Translations under genes and position numbers: made by a program | Notes under the pieces: model-generated | Database searches by the model: none | Told to the model about the DNA's origin: nothing | The model's input: the letters and a program-made list of their open reading frames with translations, nothing else | Part shown: positions 25,786-35,992 of the stretch, piece after piece | How positions within the stretch are numbered: the stretch's first letter is position 1 | How the letters are laid out: each line of letters opens with the position of its first letter | Assembly (NCBI RefSeq): GCF_001437285.1 | Contig: NZ_JQBF01000002.1 | Span: 186,001-250,000 of the forward strand | From: Pediococcus pentosaceus | Lineage (GTDB): Bacteria > Bacillota > Bacilli > Lactobacillales > Lactobacillaceae | Reading direction: 5' to 3' | DNA length: 64,000 nucleotides

Positions 25786-26769
25786 TTAGTTTTTAGTAAA
25801 TTTAATTCCACTACCAGGCTTAGCCACGACTAATTGATCTTGGTCAAAGTAGTTGGCAAAGAACCGCTTAACCCGCGTAATGTTTTTAGATTGACACAGA
25901 ACTTTAACGTTGGGTCCGGCATCAATGGTGTAGTAACACTCAATTCCACTTTCACGCAGTTGTTCGACTAACTTAATCGCTTGAATAGTTTCAGGTGCAA
26001 AATAGGTAAAAGCGGGCTTAGAAGATAAAGTCGTTGCATGCATCATGGCTGCACTGTGTTCTGCTAATTCACCAATTTTAGTAAAATCATTGTTTTGTAC
26101 AGCACTAATCATTTCTGGGATTGCTTGGTTAGTAGCTTCCACCCACGCAGAATAGAAAGGCGAAGTCCTAGCAGTATGTTGCATCCCTAGCGTACTTTTA
26201 ACCTTCTTTTGGCGTCGATCAATGACGATAGTAACCATATTCAAGTCTATTTGGTCCTCAGACACAATTTGTTCGGCAAAGGAACTTTGATGATCATATC
26301 CGCGATGCCAATGCACAATCCCGCCGAAAACTGAGCGCGAAGCTGAACCGGAGCCTAAACGTGCTAGTCGTGAGAGATTAGTTAAATCAGTATGTGAACC
26401 TAAAGCACTCACTGCGGCCCCGGCTAGAGCAGCCATGCCTGAAGCTGAGGAGGCTAAGCCAGCGGCAGTAGGAACGTGATTTTCAGATTCAATTTTAGCA
26501 AAACCTTGATAACCAAATTCACTTTTAACCGCTTCTAGGACGCGATTAATACGTTGCATCTTTTTAACATCGATTAATTGATGATTTAGATAAAAAAGAT
26601 TACTAGTGTATTCATCCGAAAAGGTTACCTCAGTATCGGTATAAAATTTGTCGAGGGTCAAAGAAATACTGTCATTAGCGGGTAGAATTAAATCCGAGTT
26701 AATTTTACCCCAATATTTAAGTAATGCAATGTTAGTGTGGGCTCTTGCAAAACCATGTTTTTCATTCAT
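25786..26769 (-). CDS. mvaD: Diphosphomevalonate decarboxylase
   Basis: 327-residue GHMP-family enzyme forming isopentenyl diphosphate. ARAHTNIALLKYWGK (Lys and Tyr of the substrate pocket) is at the N-terminus, the ATP loop is AAGLASSASGMAALA, and SGSASRSVFGG and TIDAGPNV follow as in the family. Second gene of the operon, 18 bases after mvaK1. Confidence 0.97.
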   Translation of the reverse strand: MNEKHGFARAHTNIALLKYWGKINSDLILPANDSISLTLDKFYTDTEVTFSDEYTSNLFYLNHQLIDVKKMQRINRVLEAVKSEFGYQGFAKIESENHVPTAAGLASSASGMAALAGAAVSALGSHTDLTNLSRLARLGSGSASRSVFGGIVHWHRGYDHQSSFAEQIVSEDQIDLNMVTIVIDRRQKKVKSTLGMQHTARTSPFYSAWVEATNQAIPEMISAVQNNDFTKIGELAEHSAAMMHATTLSSKPAFTYFAPETIQAIKLVEQLRESGIECYYTIDAGPNVKVLCQSKNITRVKRFFANYFDQDQLVVAKPGSGIKFTKN

Positions 26770-26787
26770 ACGTATCGAAACCTACTT

Positions 26788-27708
26788 TTAAAGTTTTTCA
26801 ATCCAAGTGGCCGTGGCTCCGCCAGCAGTAAGTTGCTGACTAATTTTTTCAGCAGCTGGAAGATTAGGAGCAAGTGAAATCACACATCCTCCTAAACCAC
26901 CGCCAGTTAATTTACTGCCAAGCGCACCTGAATCATTAGCAATTTTAATTAATTTTTCAACAGCAGGGTGACTGACTCCCAATTGACGTAAGTTAGTATG
27001 TGCTTCAGTTAAAATTTTCCCTAACGTACTTACATCATTTTGACGGAGGACAGTCGCAGTCTGACTAGTCAATTCTCCCAATTTTTCGATTAAAAGTCTA
27101 CTGTCAGAGTCAAATCGAAGCTTATTTTTAACGATTTCGACTGCTTCACTCGTTTTACCTTTAATTCCCGAATCACTAATTATGAGGTAAGCGTCGACGT
27201 TGATTGGTAATGGCTTAATGGTGCCATCTTTTTTAAACCAGATTGGATTATTAGCACTTGCAGTAGCAGAATCTAGCCCGCTAGGCTTTCCGTGAATAAT
27301 CTTTTCTGAAATATCGACAGTTTTTAGAAGGGTCGTTCGCGTCAAGGGATGTTCAAAATACGCGTATAGGGCCCGTACTAGAGCAACTGCTGTCGATGCT
27401 GAAGAGCCCATTCCGCGTTCGGCTGGAACATCACTATCAATGGTAATTAATAAATTAGTATTGGGGCGATTAAGCTCGTTTAAAGTTTGTTTAATTAGAT
27501 TTTTAATACCAAGTAGATTACTATGGATATCATTTAGAGACCCATTAAAGTAGCGGCTTTTGATTTCAATGTCGCCATTAGTTGGTTGGATTTTAACCGT
27601 AGTTTTAACATTACGGATTGGTAATGCAATTGCAGGCTGTCCATAGACGACGCTATGTTCGCCAATTAAAATTATTTTTGAATTACTACTCTTTATAATT
27701 TCTTCCAC
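26788..27708 (-). CDS. mvaK1: Mevalonate kinase
   Basis: 306-residue GHMP kinase, first enzyme of this operon. KIILIGEHSVVYGQPAIALP opens the domain, ATP loop ERGMGSSASTAVA, and GGGLGGCVISL is the third motif. Start is GTG at 27708 with AAAGGAG 9 bases upstream. Divergent from dinG across ~115 bases containing both promoters. HMG-CoA synthase and reductase are not in this window. Confidence 0.96.
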   Translation of the reverse strand: MEEIIKSSNSKIILIGEHSVVYGQPAIALPIRNVKTTVKIQPTNGDIEIKSRYFNGSLNDIHSNLLGIKNLIKQTLNELNRPNTNLLITIDSDVPAERGMGSSASTAVALVRALYAYFEHPLTRTTLLKTVDISEKIIHGKPSGLDSATASANNPIWFKKDGTIKPLPINVDAYLIISDSGIKGKTSEAVEIVKNKLRFDSDSRLLIEKLGELTSQTATVLRQNDVSTLGKILTEAHTNLRQLGVSHPAVEKLIKIANDSGALGSKLTGGGLGGCVISLAPNLPAAEKISQQLTAGGATATWIEKL

Positions 27709-27824
27709 GACGATACTCCTTTTTGGTCCAAATTAAATGATACCTTAAATAAAACAATTGTTCTATGTAGAGAAGGTAAACATTTGGTAAAATTAATAGG
27801 TAGATAACAAAGTGGAGATGTGAA

Positions 27825-30614
27825 ATGAATAAAACAAAGTATGCCGTCGTTGATTTAGAAATGACAGGTAGTGATTTCGATGGTGACAATCGAATCATCC
27901 AAATCGGATGCGCTTTTGTTGAAAATGGAAAAATTGTGGATACCTTTCAAAGTAAGGTTAATCCGCAAAGACCGATTCCAGCGGGAATTACTAAACTGAC
28001 AGGAATCACCGATGAGCAGGTGCAAAATGCCCCTAAATTTAATGATATTGTAGATGAAGTATATCGAAAATTAGTCGATACTGTTTTTGTAGCTCATAAT
28101 GTAGAATTCGATTTTCCCTTCTTGAATCAAGAATTGGTTCGTAGTGGATATCCGGAACTTAACATTCCAGCTGTCGATACGGTTTCCCTCAGTCAAATTG
28201 TCTTTTCATTTACCAAGGGTTACCGATTACGTGATTTAACTAGCTATTTAAAAATTGAACATGATGATCCACATTCTGCTGATAGTGACGCCATTGCTAC
28301 AGCTAATTTGCTAATTGCGATCAAAAAAAATCTCCAACAACTTCCCATTGTAACGTTAGAACGTTTAGTGGAGTTAGGAAAAGACTTACCACGCCAAACG
28401 CTATCGATTTTAAAGGACGCTCTACATGAGAACAAACAAAATCCGCAAAAAATTGATGTTGATTTAATGGTGGTCGATGGCGTTGCTTTAAAAAAGCCGA
28501 TTGCTTTACAAACTGAACACCAAGCAGACGAGAAATTGGTTTATCCTCGGGGAAAACGAGAAAAGGAACAGTTATACAATGGAACCTTAAGCTGGCGTAA
28601 ATTACAGGGTTCAATTATGAATTTCACCCATCAACAGTTTTCAGTTACGGAAGGCTTCAAAAAGCATGTGGTTATTGAAGCTCCTACCGGATCTGGGAAA
28701 ACCTTGGGTTATTTATTCCCATTGAGTTATATTGCACGTGAACAACAGCGTAAAGTAGTTGTTAGTGTACCTACAACCATTTTACAAAACCAAGTTCTAG
28801 CAGTAGGACGTCAGCAGTTGAATGCTATTTTAGAAACGCCGATGCAGTTTGCAATTCTGAAAGGGAGTAGTAATTATCTTAATTTAGAAGCCTTCATGAA
28901 AAGTATTACCCATCAAACGTTAAGCAAAGATTCTCGCTTGGTGGCCATGAAGATTCTGGTATGGCTTACTAAGACGGATACTGGTGATTTTGATGAAATT
29001 AACCACCATATTAACTTTTCTAACTTCGTCGATGGCATAAGACATCATGGAAAAACCGTGCTTAACCCGAAATCTAAGTTCTTTGAGTATGACTTTTACC
29101 GTAGAGCGATGAAAAAGCTGAAGTATGCAGACTTTATTATTACCAATCATCGTTATTTAGCATTACACGCCGATGAAATTGGAGAATCTGATCAACAACC
29201 ATTACTAGTGATTGACGAAGCCCAGCATTTTCCAACGATTGTTTCCAATATGAATCAAAAATTTCTAGACTTAAACGAGTTGATGATGGAAACCCATCGG
29301 TTAGTTAGTCGTTTAGTAATGAACCATAAGCGCAATTTAATTCAAGCGACTAAACATCAACCCTTAGCTGGATTTCATATTCGGCGCTTTGTTAACAGTC
29401 TCGAGCATATTAATACTCAAATTACGGAGATTCAACAAAAGCTATTTGATAAATTTGTGGCTCCTTGTAAGAAAAATTTATATGAAAACCAACCAGCCGA
29501 GATTGTCATTAAAAATAATGTTATTAACCAAATGGCTAAGCACGAATTTCATCAAGTGGTTCAGGAATTGGCCAATACATTTATTGAGTTTGATGCGTTA
29601 GATCGCTTTTTTAAAGACCAAGAACTTACTCCGGAAATTAGGGATGATTGGGCTCAAATCAAAGCTTTTCAAAGTAATTTAACGAAATTCTACGATGCTA
29701 TTCGAGAAATTACTGATCATCTCAATCAAAATATTTATTGGATCACGCTAGGTCCAAATCATGATCCGGGAAGTATTCGGATTGGTAAAGAAATTTTAGA
29801 TACGGGAGAATTCTACCGGCAAAAAATCGAACCATTTTATCATAAGGTTCTTTTAATTGGTGGAACGCTATTCTTTGAACATAAGCGTAGTTACTTCTTA
29901 GACCAATTTGGCTTGCATAAACCCGAGACATCGATACGGACTTTCAGACGCGGCGTGGACTTCGAAAACCAGTTAGATTTTGAAGTACTACAAAGCGACT
30001 TTACGATTGATTATGAAAGCAACCAGGATCAATATGCTGACTTTTTGGCAGAGGCAATTGAAGCGTTGACGAGGGATATTAACCGTCAAACGCTAGTTCT
30101 CTTTAATTCTTTAGAAACCTTGCGAAATGTTTATAATAGGCTACATGATTCTGATTTAAACGAAAGTCGCAGGATTATCGCGCAAGGTATCCATGGTTCT
30201 AAAGCAAAAATCATTCGAGAGTTTAACGATGAAGAAAATGCTATTTTGTTTGGAGCAGCCTCTTTTTGGGAGGGAGTTGATTTTCCAGGAGATCGTTTGG
30301 AATATTTAATTGTGACTCGCTTGCCATTCCGCTCACCGGAAGATCGGATGGTTCAATTTGCACGTAAGAATAAGCGCTCCTCCTTTATGAGTTTTGTCTT
30401 ACCAGATGCCTTGTTAACTTTCAAACAAGGGATCGGGAGGTTGATTCGTAATAGTGATGATACAGGGGTAGCAGTAATGTTAGATAACCGTATTATTAAT
30501 AAAGATTATGGTAAATTATTTATTAAACAGCTGCCAAGTGGCGTAAATGCCAATTTAGGTAATATTAATGAAGTCAAAGAAAGAGTGAATAATTTCTTTA
30601 ATAATCAAGAATAG
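27825..30614 (+). CDS. dinG: DinG-type exonuclease-helicase
   Basis: 929-residue fusion typical of Firmicutes DinG. Residues ~1-165 are a DEDDh 3'-5' exonuclease (DLEMTGSDFDGD, HNVEFDFPFL, HSADSDAIAT). From ~250 on is an XPD/DinG superfamily 2 helicase: Walker A APTGSGKT (about 286), DEAQH, the late motifs GAASFWEGVDFPG and QGIGRLIR. The iron-sulfur cysteines of E. coli DinG are not obvious, as usual in Gram-positive members, in which nuclease rather than helicase activity has been reported. First gene of dinG-tseB-dnaD. Confidence 0.95.
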   Translation: MNKTKYAVVDLEMTGSDFDGDNRIIQIGCAFVENGKIVDTFQSKVNPQRPIPAGITKLTGITDEQVQNAPKFNDIVDEVYRKLVDTVFVAHNVEFDFPFLNQELVRSGYPELNIPAVDTVSLSQIVFSFTKGYRLRDLTSYLKIEHDDPHSADSDAIATANLLIAIKKNLQQLPIVTLERLVELGKDLPRQTLSILKDALHENKQNPQKIDVDLMVVDGVALKKPIALQTEHQADEKLVYPRGKREKEQLYNGTLSWRKLQGSIMNFTHQQFSVTEGFKKHVVIEAPTGSGKTLGYLFPLSYIAREQQRKVVVSVPTTILQNQVLAVGRQQLNAILETPMQFAILKGSSNYLNLEAFMKSITHQTLSKDSRLVAMKILVWLTKTDTGDFDEINHHINFSNFVDGIRHHGKTVLNPKSKFFEYDFYRRAMKKLKYADFIITNHRYLALHADEIGESDQQPLLVIDEAQHFPTIVSNMNQKFLDLNELMMETHRLVSRLVMNHKRNLIQATKHQPLAGFHIRRFVNSLEHINTQITEIQQKLFDKFVAPCKKNLYENQPAEIVIKNNVINQMAKHEFHQVVQELANTFIEFDALDRFFKDQELTPEIRDDWAQIKAFQSNLTKFYDAIREITDHLNQNIYWITLGPNHDPGSIRIGKEILDTGEFYRQKIEPFYHKVLLIGGTLFFEHKRSYFLDQFGLHKPETSIRTFRRGVDFENQLDFEVLQSDFTIDYESNQDQYADFLAEAIEALTRDINRQTLVLFNSLETLRNVYNRLHDSDLNESRRIIAQGIHGSKAKIIREFNDEENAILFGAASFWEGVDFPGDRLEYLIVTRLPFRSPEDRMVQFARKNKRSSFMSFVLPDALLTFKQGIGRLIRNSDDTGVAVMLDNRIINKDYGKLFIKQLPSGVNANLGNINEVKERVNNFFNNQE

Positions 30615-30674
30615 CTTTCTTTGAAGCTGACTTTTGATATATAATCATTTTGTTAGTGTTAGACGAGGGGTATT

Positions 30675-31166
30675 ATGGCAGAAAAAAATAATAAGCATCC
30701 ATTTTGGTTAATCGCCTTTATTGTCATTGCAACGGTTGTGGGCTCAATATTTATTATCGTGCAAGAAATTAATCGACCAGAGCGCTATGACAGTAAGGTA
30801 GCAACCGAAATTGCAAAGAAAAATACCAATTTAAAGAAAGTCGATCGAGTAACTCGATTTGTATATAATCAGGTTGAATATACGGTCTCTGGAACCAAGG
30901 CTAATGGAAATAGTATTTTCGTTGTGCTTACGGATAACGGCAAAAAGGCTACAGTCTATGACCAAACGGCAGGCGTAAGTGAACAAAAAGCCATCGCTAG
31001 TGTTCAAAGTGATCCTAATCTGAAGAAAATTACTTCTAGTCGATTTGGAATTATTAAAAACAAACCGGTCTGGATGGTTTCTTATATCAACCAAAAAGAT
31101 AGATTAGTTACTAAAACGATTAACTTTAAAACGGGTGAAGAACTTAAAACCATTACAACATACTAA
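30675..31166 (+). CDS. tseB: TseB/YpmB-like cell wall protein
   Basis: 163-residue protein with one N-terminal signal anchor (about residues 10-30) and two small extracellular cystatin-like (DUF5590/PepSY-like) domains. It corresponds to B. subtilis YpmB, renamed TseB, which supports PBP2A-dependent sidewall elongation. Gene order dinG-ypmB-...-dnaD is conserved in Bacilli, which supports the call. Ribosome binding site GAGGGG. Thirteen bases before dnaD. Confidence 0.85.
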   Translation: MAEKNNKHPFWLIAFIVIATVVGSIFIIVQEINRPERYDSKVATEIAKKNTNLKKVDRVTRFVYNQVEYTVSGTKANGNSIFVVLTDNGKKATVYDQTAGVSEQKAIASVQSDPNLKKITSSRFGIIKNKPVWMVSYINQKDRLVTKTINFKTGEELKTITTY

Positions 31167-31178
31167 TAGGAGGAACAA

Positions 31179-31883
31179 ATGCAAGATTTACTTCTTAGTC
31201 TTTTAGAGGACGGGAGTATCAGCATTGCTAACTTTTTATTAGATAACTATGCAAAACTCGGCATGACAAATGACGAGTTTTTGCTTTATCTACAGATTAA
31301 AAAGGAGCAATCACGGGGAAATTCGTTTCCTCAGATGGATAAACTTGCTGATAGCCTCGGAATGACTAGTCAAAACCTCTTTTCGACCATCCAAGCATTA
31401 CAAGACAAAAAGATTCTAGAAATTAAACAGCGAAAAGACGACCAGGGGCGGTTAACCGATTTTTATGATTTTAGCCTGCTTTATCAAAAAATGATTGCGT
31501 TATTTGATAATAAAGTAGAAGAAACTGAAAAGGTGGCGACCGCTAAGCAGGAAAATAATATCTATGATCAAATTCAGATTGAGTTTGGTCGACCTTTATC
31601 GCCAATTGAAATTGAAACCATTTCGCAATGGATTGATACCGACCATTTTTCTTATGATTTAATACGTTTAGCTCTTAAGGAAGCTGTATTAAATCAAGCA
31701 TATAATTTAAAATATATGGATCGAATTTTGTTAAATTGGCAACAACGTCACTTAACCACTCCAGCTCAGGTTGAAAATAGTTTGAACTCTCGACCTACTA
31801 GTCAGGATACGAGTTCGTCGAATAAAGATAATCAAAAGAAGCATATCCAAATTCCACTGGTTAAATTAACTAAAGACAACTAA
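31179..31883 (+). CDS. dnaD: Replication initiation protein DnaD
   Basis: 234-residue DnaD with an N-terminal winged-helix DDBH1 domain (residues ~1-105) and a C-terminal DDBH2 domain (YDQIQIEFGRPLSPIEIETI to LNWQQ, about 128-190) and a disordered Ser/Asn tail. It helps DnaA/DnaB load replicative helicase. In many lactobacilli nth (endonuclease III) follows; here a terminator comes directly after dnaD and nth is absent. Ribosome binding site AGGAGGA. Confidence 0.93.
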   Translation: MQDLLLSLLEDGSISIANFLLDNYAKLGMTNDEFLLYLQIKKEQSRGNSFPQMDKLADSLGMTSQNLFSTIQALQDKKILEIKQRKDDQGRLTDFYDFSLLYQKMIALFDNKVEETEKVATAKQENNIYDQIQIEFGRPLSPIEIETISQWIDTDHFSYDLIRLALKEAVLNQAYNLKYMDRILLNWQQRHLTTPAQVENSLNSRPTSQDTSSSNKDNQKKHIQIPLVKLTKDN

Positions 31884-31919
31884 AAAAGATCATCTCATTG
31901 ATTGAGATGATCTTTTTTA
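31882..31919. terminator. Bidirectional terminator dnaD / pbp1A
   Basis: Stem AAAAGATCATCTCA / TGAGATGATCTTTT with T-runs on both strands. Confidence 0.92.
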
Positions 31920-31920
31920 G

Positions 31921-34230
31921 TTATTCAGAATCACTAGCAGAGCTAGTAGAAGTTGTTGAAGTAGAAGTGGTAGTAGAAGTGCTATCACTTGTCGTATCAT
32001 TACTGCTTACGTTAGAGCTATAGGATGATGTGCTGGAGTTATCTTCAGAAGAAGTATCGTTGCTGCTACTATCATCGTCGTCAGCATCAGAACTACTATA
32101 ACGACTACTATAAGAAGAGTTTGAATGCTTGCTAGAATAACTTGACCAGCTACTGCTACTGTTGTTCTTAGAGTATTCATCACTCTTGCCAGTCTCATCA
32201 TAATCTTCACCAATTTGATAATACTGGTTAGTACCTTTTTTACCAACTGTTGAAGGCATGGTCCAGTCTTCGTTGGAAGAGTATTGAGATAGGTAATAAA
32301 TCATATACTTCCAATAATACTGAGCTAACTCAGTTTGTGATTGAGTTAGGTAACCAGTCGAAGTATTTGGATGATCATAACCAGTCCAAACAGCTAACGA
32401 GTAATCCTTGGTATAACCAGCCATCCAAGAATCACTAGATGCTGAACTTGGAATGTCATTTGCTTCGGTAGCTTTCTTCGAATAGGCTACGGTACCAGTT
32501 TTAGAAGCCATATTCATGCCAGTAATATTAGCTGCAGTACCAGAGCCTTGCGAGTCAGTTGTGACTCCTTTTAGAATCGATGTCATCAAGAAAGCTGTAG
32601 CCTTACTCATTGCACGAACACCTTTAGACTTGTAGGTATAGGTTTTACCGCTATTAGTATCAATTTTATTAATATAAGTTGGCTTGTGATAGATACCATC
32701 ATTAGCAAAGGCAGCATAGGCAGCGGCTGTTTGAAGTGTAGAAATGTACAACCCAATTCCATTATTAAGGTTATAGGGTTCCTTACTTGTAATTCCTAAA
32801 CCTTCAAGGAAAGTTGTTGCCTTGGAAATGCCGACATCTTGTAAGGTTCGAATCGCAGGAACGTTTCGAGATTGAATTAACGCATCTCGTACTGTCATTG
32901 TTCCCTTAAACTTATGATCAAAGTCATAAAGTTTTGTGTCTGTTCCAGGATAAGTAAATGGAGTATCTTTAACTTTTCGATACGTCGACCACTTCAGATA
33001 TTCAAATGCGGGACCGTAATCCATTAGTGGTTTAGCGGTTGAACCAGAGCTACGGTCAGTTTGAACAGCTCGGTTTAAACCATAAGTAACATCACCAGTT
33101 TTACGTCCACCAATCATCGCGGCGATTTTTCCATTTTTACTATTGACTAACGTGGCACCAATTTGAAGCTCATCATCGTTAAATTGTACCGTTTGGTCAT
33201 TATTTGCTAAATCATAAAGTTTCTTTTGAGCCGCATAGTCCATGTTAGTATAAACTTTCAAACCACCCTTAGCAGTATCAAATCCTTTATCAGAAAGGTC
33301 TTGTAACACTTGTTTAATATAAGGATCAATAATCTTGTTTTTCTTAGCTGAGTTAGTTGAAGTTTCATGGGTCTCTGAAAGTCCATCAGAGATACTTTCT
33401 TTTTGCGCTTCTGTTGCTTGAGCTTGAGTAATCACTTTATTAGAAGCCATGGCTTGAAGAACCGTGTCTCGACGGGACTTAGCATACTTAGGGTTACTAA
33501 TCGGATCGTAATTAGTAGGGGATTGTGGCATACCGGCTAATAAAGCCAATTGAGCTAAATCTAATTTTTCAAGCGACTTACCAAAGTAATACTTAGCCGC
33601 TGTTTGCATACCGTAAATACCATTACCCATGTAAACCTTATTAATATAGAATTCAAGAATCTGATCTTTACTATATTTCTTATCAACCTTCAAAGCTAAC
33701 CAAGCTTCTTGAGCCTTAACTCTTAAAGTTCGATCTGATGCGTCCGTAGAGAATACAGATAATTTAACCAATTGCTGAGTTAAGGTACTAGCGCCTTGTA
33801 GACCTAAAGAAGATCCTGTAAGGTTAGCAACTGTTGCTCCTACAATACGAATGGGATCCACACCGTTATTCTTGTAGAAGCGACGATCTTCAATCGAAAC
33901 AATCGCGTTCTTTAAAGTCTTTGGAATCTTGTCTTTTTTAACATATTCACGATTTTGTGATCCCAGACGAGTTAATACTTTACCGTCTTTATCGTAAATT
34001 ACAGTGGCGTTATCACTCGATAATTTAGCTTCCGTGATTTTAGGAGCGCTTTGAGCATAGTACATAAAGAGCCCACCACCGAAAATAATCATCGCTACAA
34101 AAACTGCTACTGCTGCCAACAATAACTTCTTAATTAAGGAAGAATGTCGGTTGGGTTTAGGGTGTTTACCCATTTTCGAATGTTGCGTTCGTCGCATGGG
34201 TCGATTTTGGTACTGATTTCCGTTGTTCAT
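31921..34230 (-). CDS. pbp1A: Penicillin-binding protein 1A (bifunctional class A)
   Basis: 769-residue class A PBP. A basic N-terminal tail and one membrane helix (about 34-58) are followed by the GT51 glycosyltransferase (catalytic Glu114 in EDRRFY, QGASTLTQQLVK) and the transpeptidase domain with SxxK at Ser397 (GSTAK), SRN at 454-456 and KTGT at 577-580. The last ~100 residues are Ser/Asp/Thr low-complexity, probably a wall-spanning spacer. Second gene of recU-pbp1A, 33 bases after recU, a conserved Firmicutes pair. Confidence 0.97.
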   Translation of the reverse strand: MNNGNQYQNRPMRRTQHSKMGKHPKPNRHSSLIKKLLLAAVAVFVAMIIFGGGLFMYYAQSAPKITEAKLSSDNATVIYDKDGKVLTRLGSQNREYVKKDKIPKTLKNAIVSIEDRRFYKNNGVDPIRIVGATVANLTGSSLGLQGASTLTQQLVKLSVFSTDASDRTLRVKAQEAWLALKVDKKYSKDQILEFYINKVYMGNGIYGMQTAAKYYFGKSLEKLDLAQLALLAGMPQSPTNYDPISNPKYAKSRRDTVLQAMASNKVITQAQATEAQKESISDGLSETHETSTNSAKKNKIIDPYIKQVLQDLSDKGFDTAKGGLKVYTNMDYAAQKKLYDLANNDQTVQFNDDELQIGATLVNSKNGKIAAMIGGRKTGDVTYGLNRAVQTDRSSGSTAKPLMDYGPAFEYLKWSTYRKVKDTPFTYPGTDTKLYDFDHKFKGTMTVRDALIQSRNVPAIRTLQDVGISKATTFLEGLGITSKEPYNLNNGIGLYISTLQTAAAYAAFANDGIYHKPTYINKIDTNSGKTYTYKSKGVRAMSKATAFLMTSILKGVTTDSQGSGTAANITGMNMASKTGTVAYSKKATEANDIPSSASSDSWMAGYTKDYSLAVWTGYDHPNTSTGYLTQSQTELAQYYWKYMIYYLSQYSSNEDWTMPSTVGKKGTNQYYQIGEDYDETGKSDEYSKNNSSSSWSSYSSKHSNSSYSSRYSSSDADDDDSSSNDTSSEDNSSTSSYSSNVSSNDTTSDSTSTTTSTSTTSTSSASDSE

Positions 34231-34263
34231 AGATAATCTCCTTGCTGTTAGAAAATCGATTTT

Positions 34264-34869
34264 TTATAAATTCTCTATAATTTTATCAACCGCTTTTAGG
34301 TATGGAATTAAAGGATTCATTTGGTATTCCAATTGATATCCTTGTTCTTCAAATACCGAAAGGGGAATCGATTTCCGACCACCATTTTCTTTACTATCCC
34401 AAAACTGAAAAAGATCTTTCGTCTTCAGTAGAAATATCTTGTTCAATTTTACAAACTTTATAATTGTAAAGCAAATTCCACCAACTTTCTCGCAATCCTT
34501 CATATGATTAATTTGATGCTCATGGAAATTACTTAAAGGAAAGGAAGTAGAATTGGTTGTTTCCTTTGCGTCAAAATCGATATACTTACCTCGATATACT
34601 CCATTATAGTCAGTAGTGGAAGCCTTACTAAAGTAAGCCTCTTTAATCTGTGCCGCGCTGCGTTTAGGATAATCAACCTTCACAATTTGAATTGGTGTTG
34701 GTTTTTTATGAATAACAGCAACCCCGTGGCTTAGATAATAAGCGTTACTTTCATTAAGTTCTTCTTCTAAGGACATACCTCTTTTACCGTAAATAGGAGG
34801 CATGCTAACCTTGGCTTGGCTCATTTTAGGAGTGGTTGCTTTTGACCCAGTTGGATAATTAAATTTCAA
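34264..34869 (-). CDS. recU: Holliday junction resolvase RecU
   Basis: 201-residue RecU. The N-terminal disordered arm is followed by RGMSLEEELNESN (family start of the core) and the nuclease motif in which FDAKETT holds acidic and Lys residues; YRGKYIDFDAKET with preceding Asp gives the metal site. FPLSNFHEHQI and the C-terminal family segments are present. It resolves Holliday junctions with RuvAB. First gene of recU-pbp1A; divergent from ypsA. Confidence 0.95.
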   Translation of the reverse strand: MKFNYPTGSKATTPKMSQAKVSMPPIYGKRGMSLEEELNESNAYYLSHGVAVIHKKPTPIQIVKVDYPKRSAAQIKEAYFSKASTTDYNGVYRGKYIDFDAKETTNSTSFPLSNFHEHQINHMKDCEKVGGICFTIIKFVKLNKIFLLKTKDLFQFWDSKENGGRKSIPLSVFEEQGYQLEYQMNPLIPYLKAVDKIIENL

Positions 34870-35005
34870 AGATACGTCCTCCTGTTCATCTATTATACTA
34901 TGGTATTTAGTTTGATAGATTACAAATAGTTTAAAAAGCGTATATCATATAGAAAATAAAACAAAATTTAATATTATGCTAAATTTAGGATTGAGGTGAG
35001 CGTTA

Positions 35006-35557
35006 ATGAGTAGATTATGGGTGACAGGGTATCGTAGTTATGAATTATCAATTTTTTCAGACCAGGATCCCAAATTAAAAGTAATTCAAAATGCACTGAA
35101 ACGAAAGTTAATTGAGAAAGTTGAATCTGGCACCACGTGGATAATTGCTGGGCCACAATTAGGAACTGAACAGTGGTCGCTTGAATTAGCAAACGAACTC
35201 AAAATGGATTATCCAGAATTACAGACAGCCTTAATGTTTCCATTTAGTGATTTTGGTAAACAGTGGAAAGAAGAAAAAGTCGAGAAACTAGCTTTAATCA
35301 AAGCCAAGGTAGATTTTTTTGCTAATGTTAGCGAAAATCCTTATCAAAACCCTCAACAATTAAGAAATTACCAAAACTTCATGTTAAACCATACCGATGA
35401 GGCCCTTTTGTTGTATGATGATGAACATGAAGGAAAAACTAAATTTGATTTAAATGCCATTCGAAGCTTTCAAGAACATAATTCATATAATGTAGAAACG
35501 ATTGATTTTTACGATTTAGAAGAAGAATCCATGTTATATGAAGAAAAGGACGAATAA
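35006..35557 (+). CDS. YpsA/DUF1273 family protein
   Basis: 183-residue SLOG-superfamily Rossmann protein of the YpsA (DUF1273) family. RLWVTGYRSYELSIF opens it, and IIAGPQLGTEQWSLELA (about 48-65) contains the Gly-rich nucleotide-binding loop. YpsA is linked to cell division in staphylococci and bacilli and is regularly next to gpsB, as here. No enzymatic activity is established. Ribosome binding site GAGGTGAGC. Confidence 0.92.
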   Translation: MSRLWVTGYRSYELSIFSDQDPKLKVIQNALKRKLIEKVESGTTWIIAGPQLGTEQWSLELANELKMDYPELQTALMFPFSDFGKQWKEEKVEKLALIKAKVDFFANVSENPYQNPQQLRNYQNFMLNHTDEALLLYDDEHEGKTKFDLNAIRSFQEHNSYNVETIDFYDLEEESMLYEEKDE

Positions 35558-35561
35558 TTCT

Positions 35562-35589
35562 TTGAATTTTTTAAAATCTTTGATACAAT
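35562..35589 (+). promoter_or_regulatory. Promoter of gpsB
   Basis: TTGAAT (35562) and TACAAT (35584), 16-base spacer, 44 bases before the gpsB start. Confidence 0.6.
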
Positions 35590-35632
35590 GATACATGGTA
35601 ATTTGAACAAAAGTAATCGACGAGGTGCAACG

Positions 35633-35974
35633 ATGGACAACATTAATTTTACTCCAAAAGATATTTTGCAAAAGGAATTCAAACCAAAGATGCGTGGATA
35701 TGATCCTGCTGACGTGGATACATTCCTAGATTCAGTGATTAAAGATTACGAAAATTTCGGTAAAGAAATTGAACGTATGAAGAATGAAAATGATCGTTTA
35801 ACTGACAAAGTTGACGAACTTAATAAGCAAGTTTCTGCTGGTGGAACTGTTGAAGAATCAGCACCAGTTAATGGAGCTACAAACGTAGATGTTTTGAAAC
35901 GTTTGTCAAACCTTGAACGTCGCGTGTTTGGTGCTCAACTTGAAGATACTGATAATAGTTCACATCGTATCTAA
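35633..35974 (+). CDS. gpsB: Cell division regulator GpsB
   Basis: 113-residue GpsB/DivIVA-family protein that docks class A PBPs to the division site. It has the N-terminal DivIVA lipid-binding segment ([22 protein letters not shown] motif, shown here in part: [12 protein letters not shown]) followed by a coiled coil (about 30-75), a Gly/Val/Glu linker and a short C-terminal trimerisation helix ([11 protein letters not shown]). Start at ATG 35633, preceded by GAGGTG; the ATG at 35588 overlaps the -10 box and is rejected. PBP1A, its likely client, is encoded 1.4 kb upstream. Confidence 0.95.
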   Translation: MDNINFTPKDILQKEFKPKMRGYDPADVDTFLDSVIKDYENFGKEIERMKNENDRLTDKVDELNKQVSAGGTVEESAPVNGATNVDVLKRLSNLERRVFGAQLEDTDNSSHRI

Positions 35975-35992
35975 TTCAATTTAATAACACTT

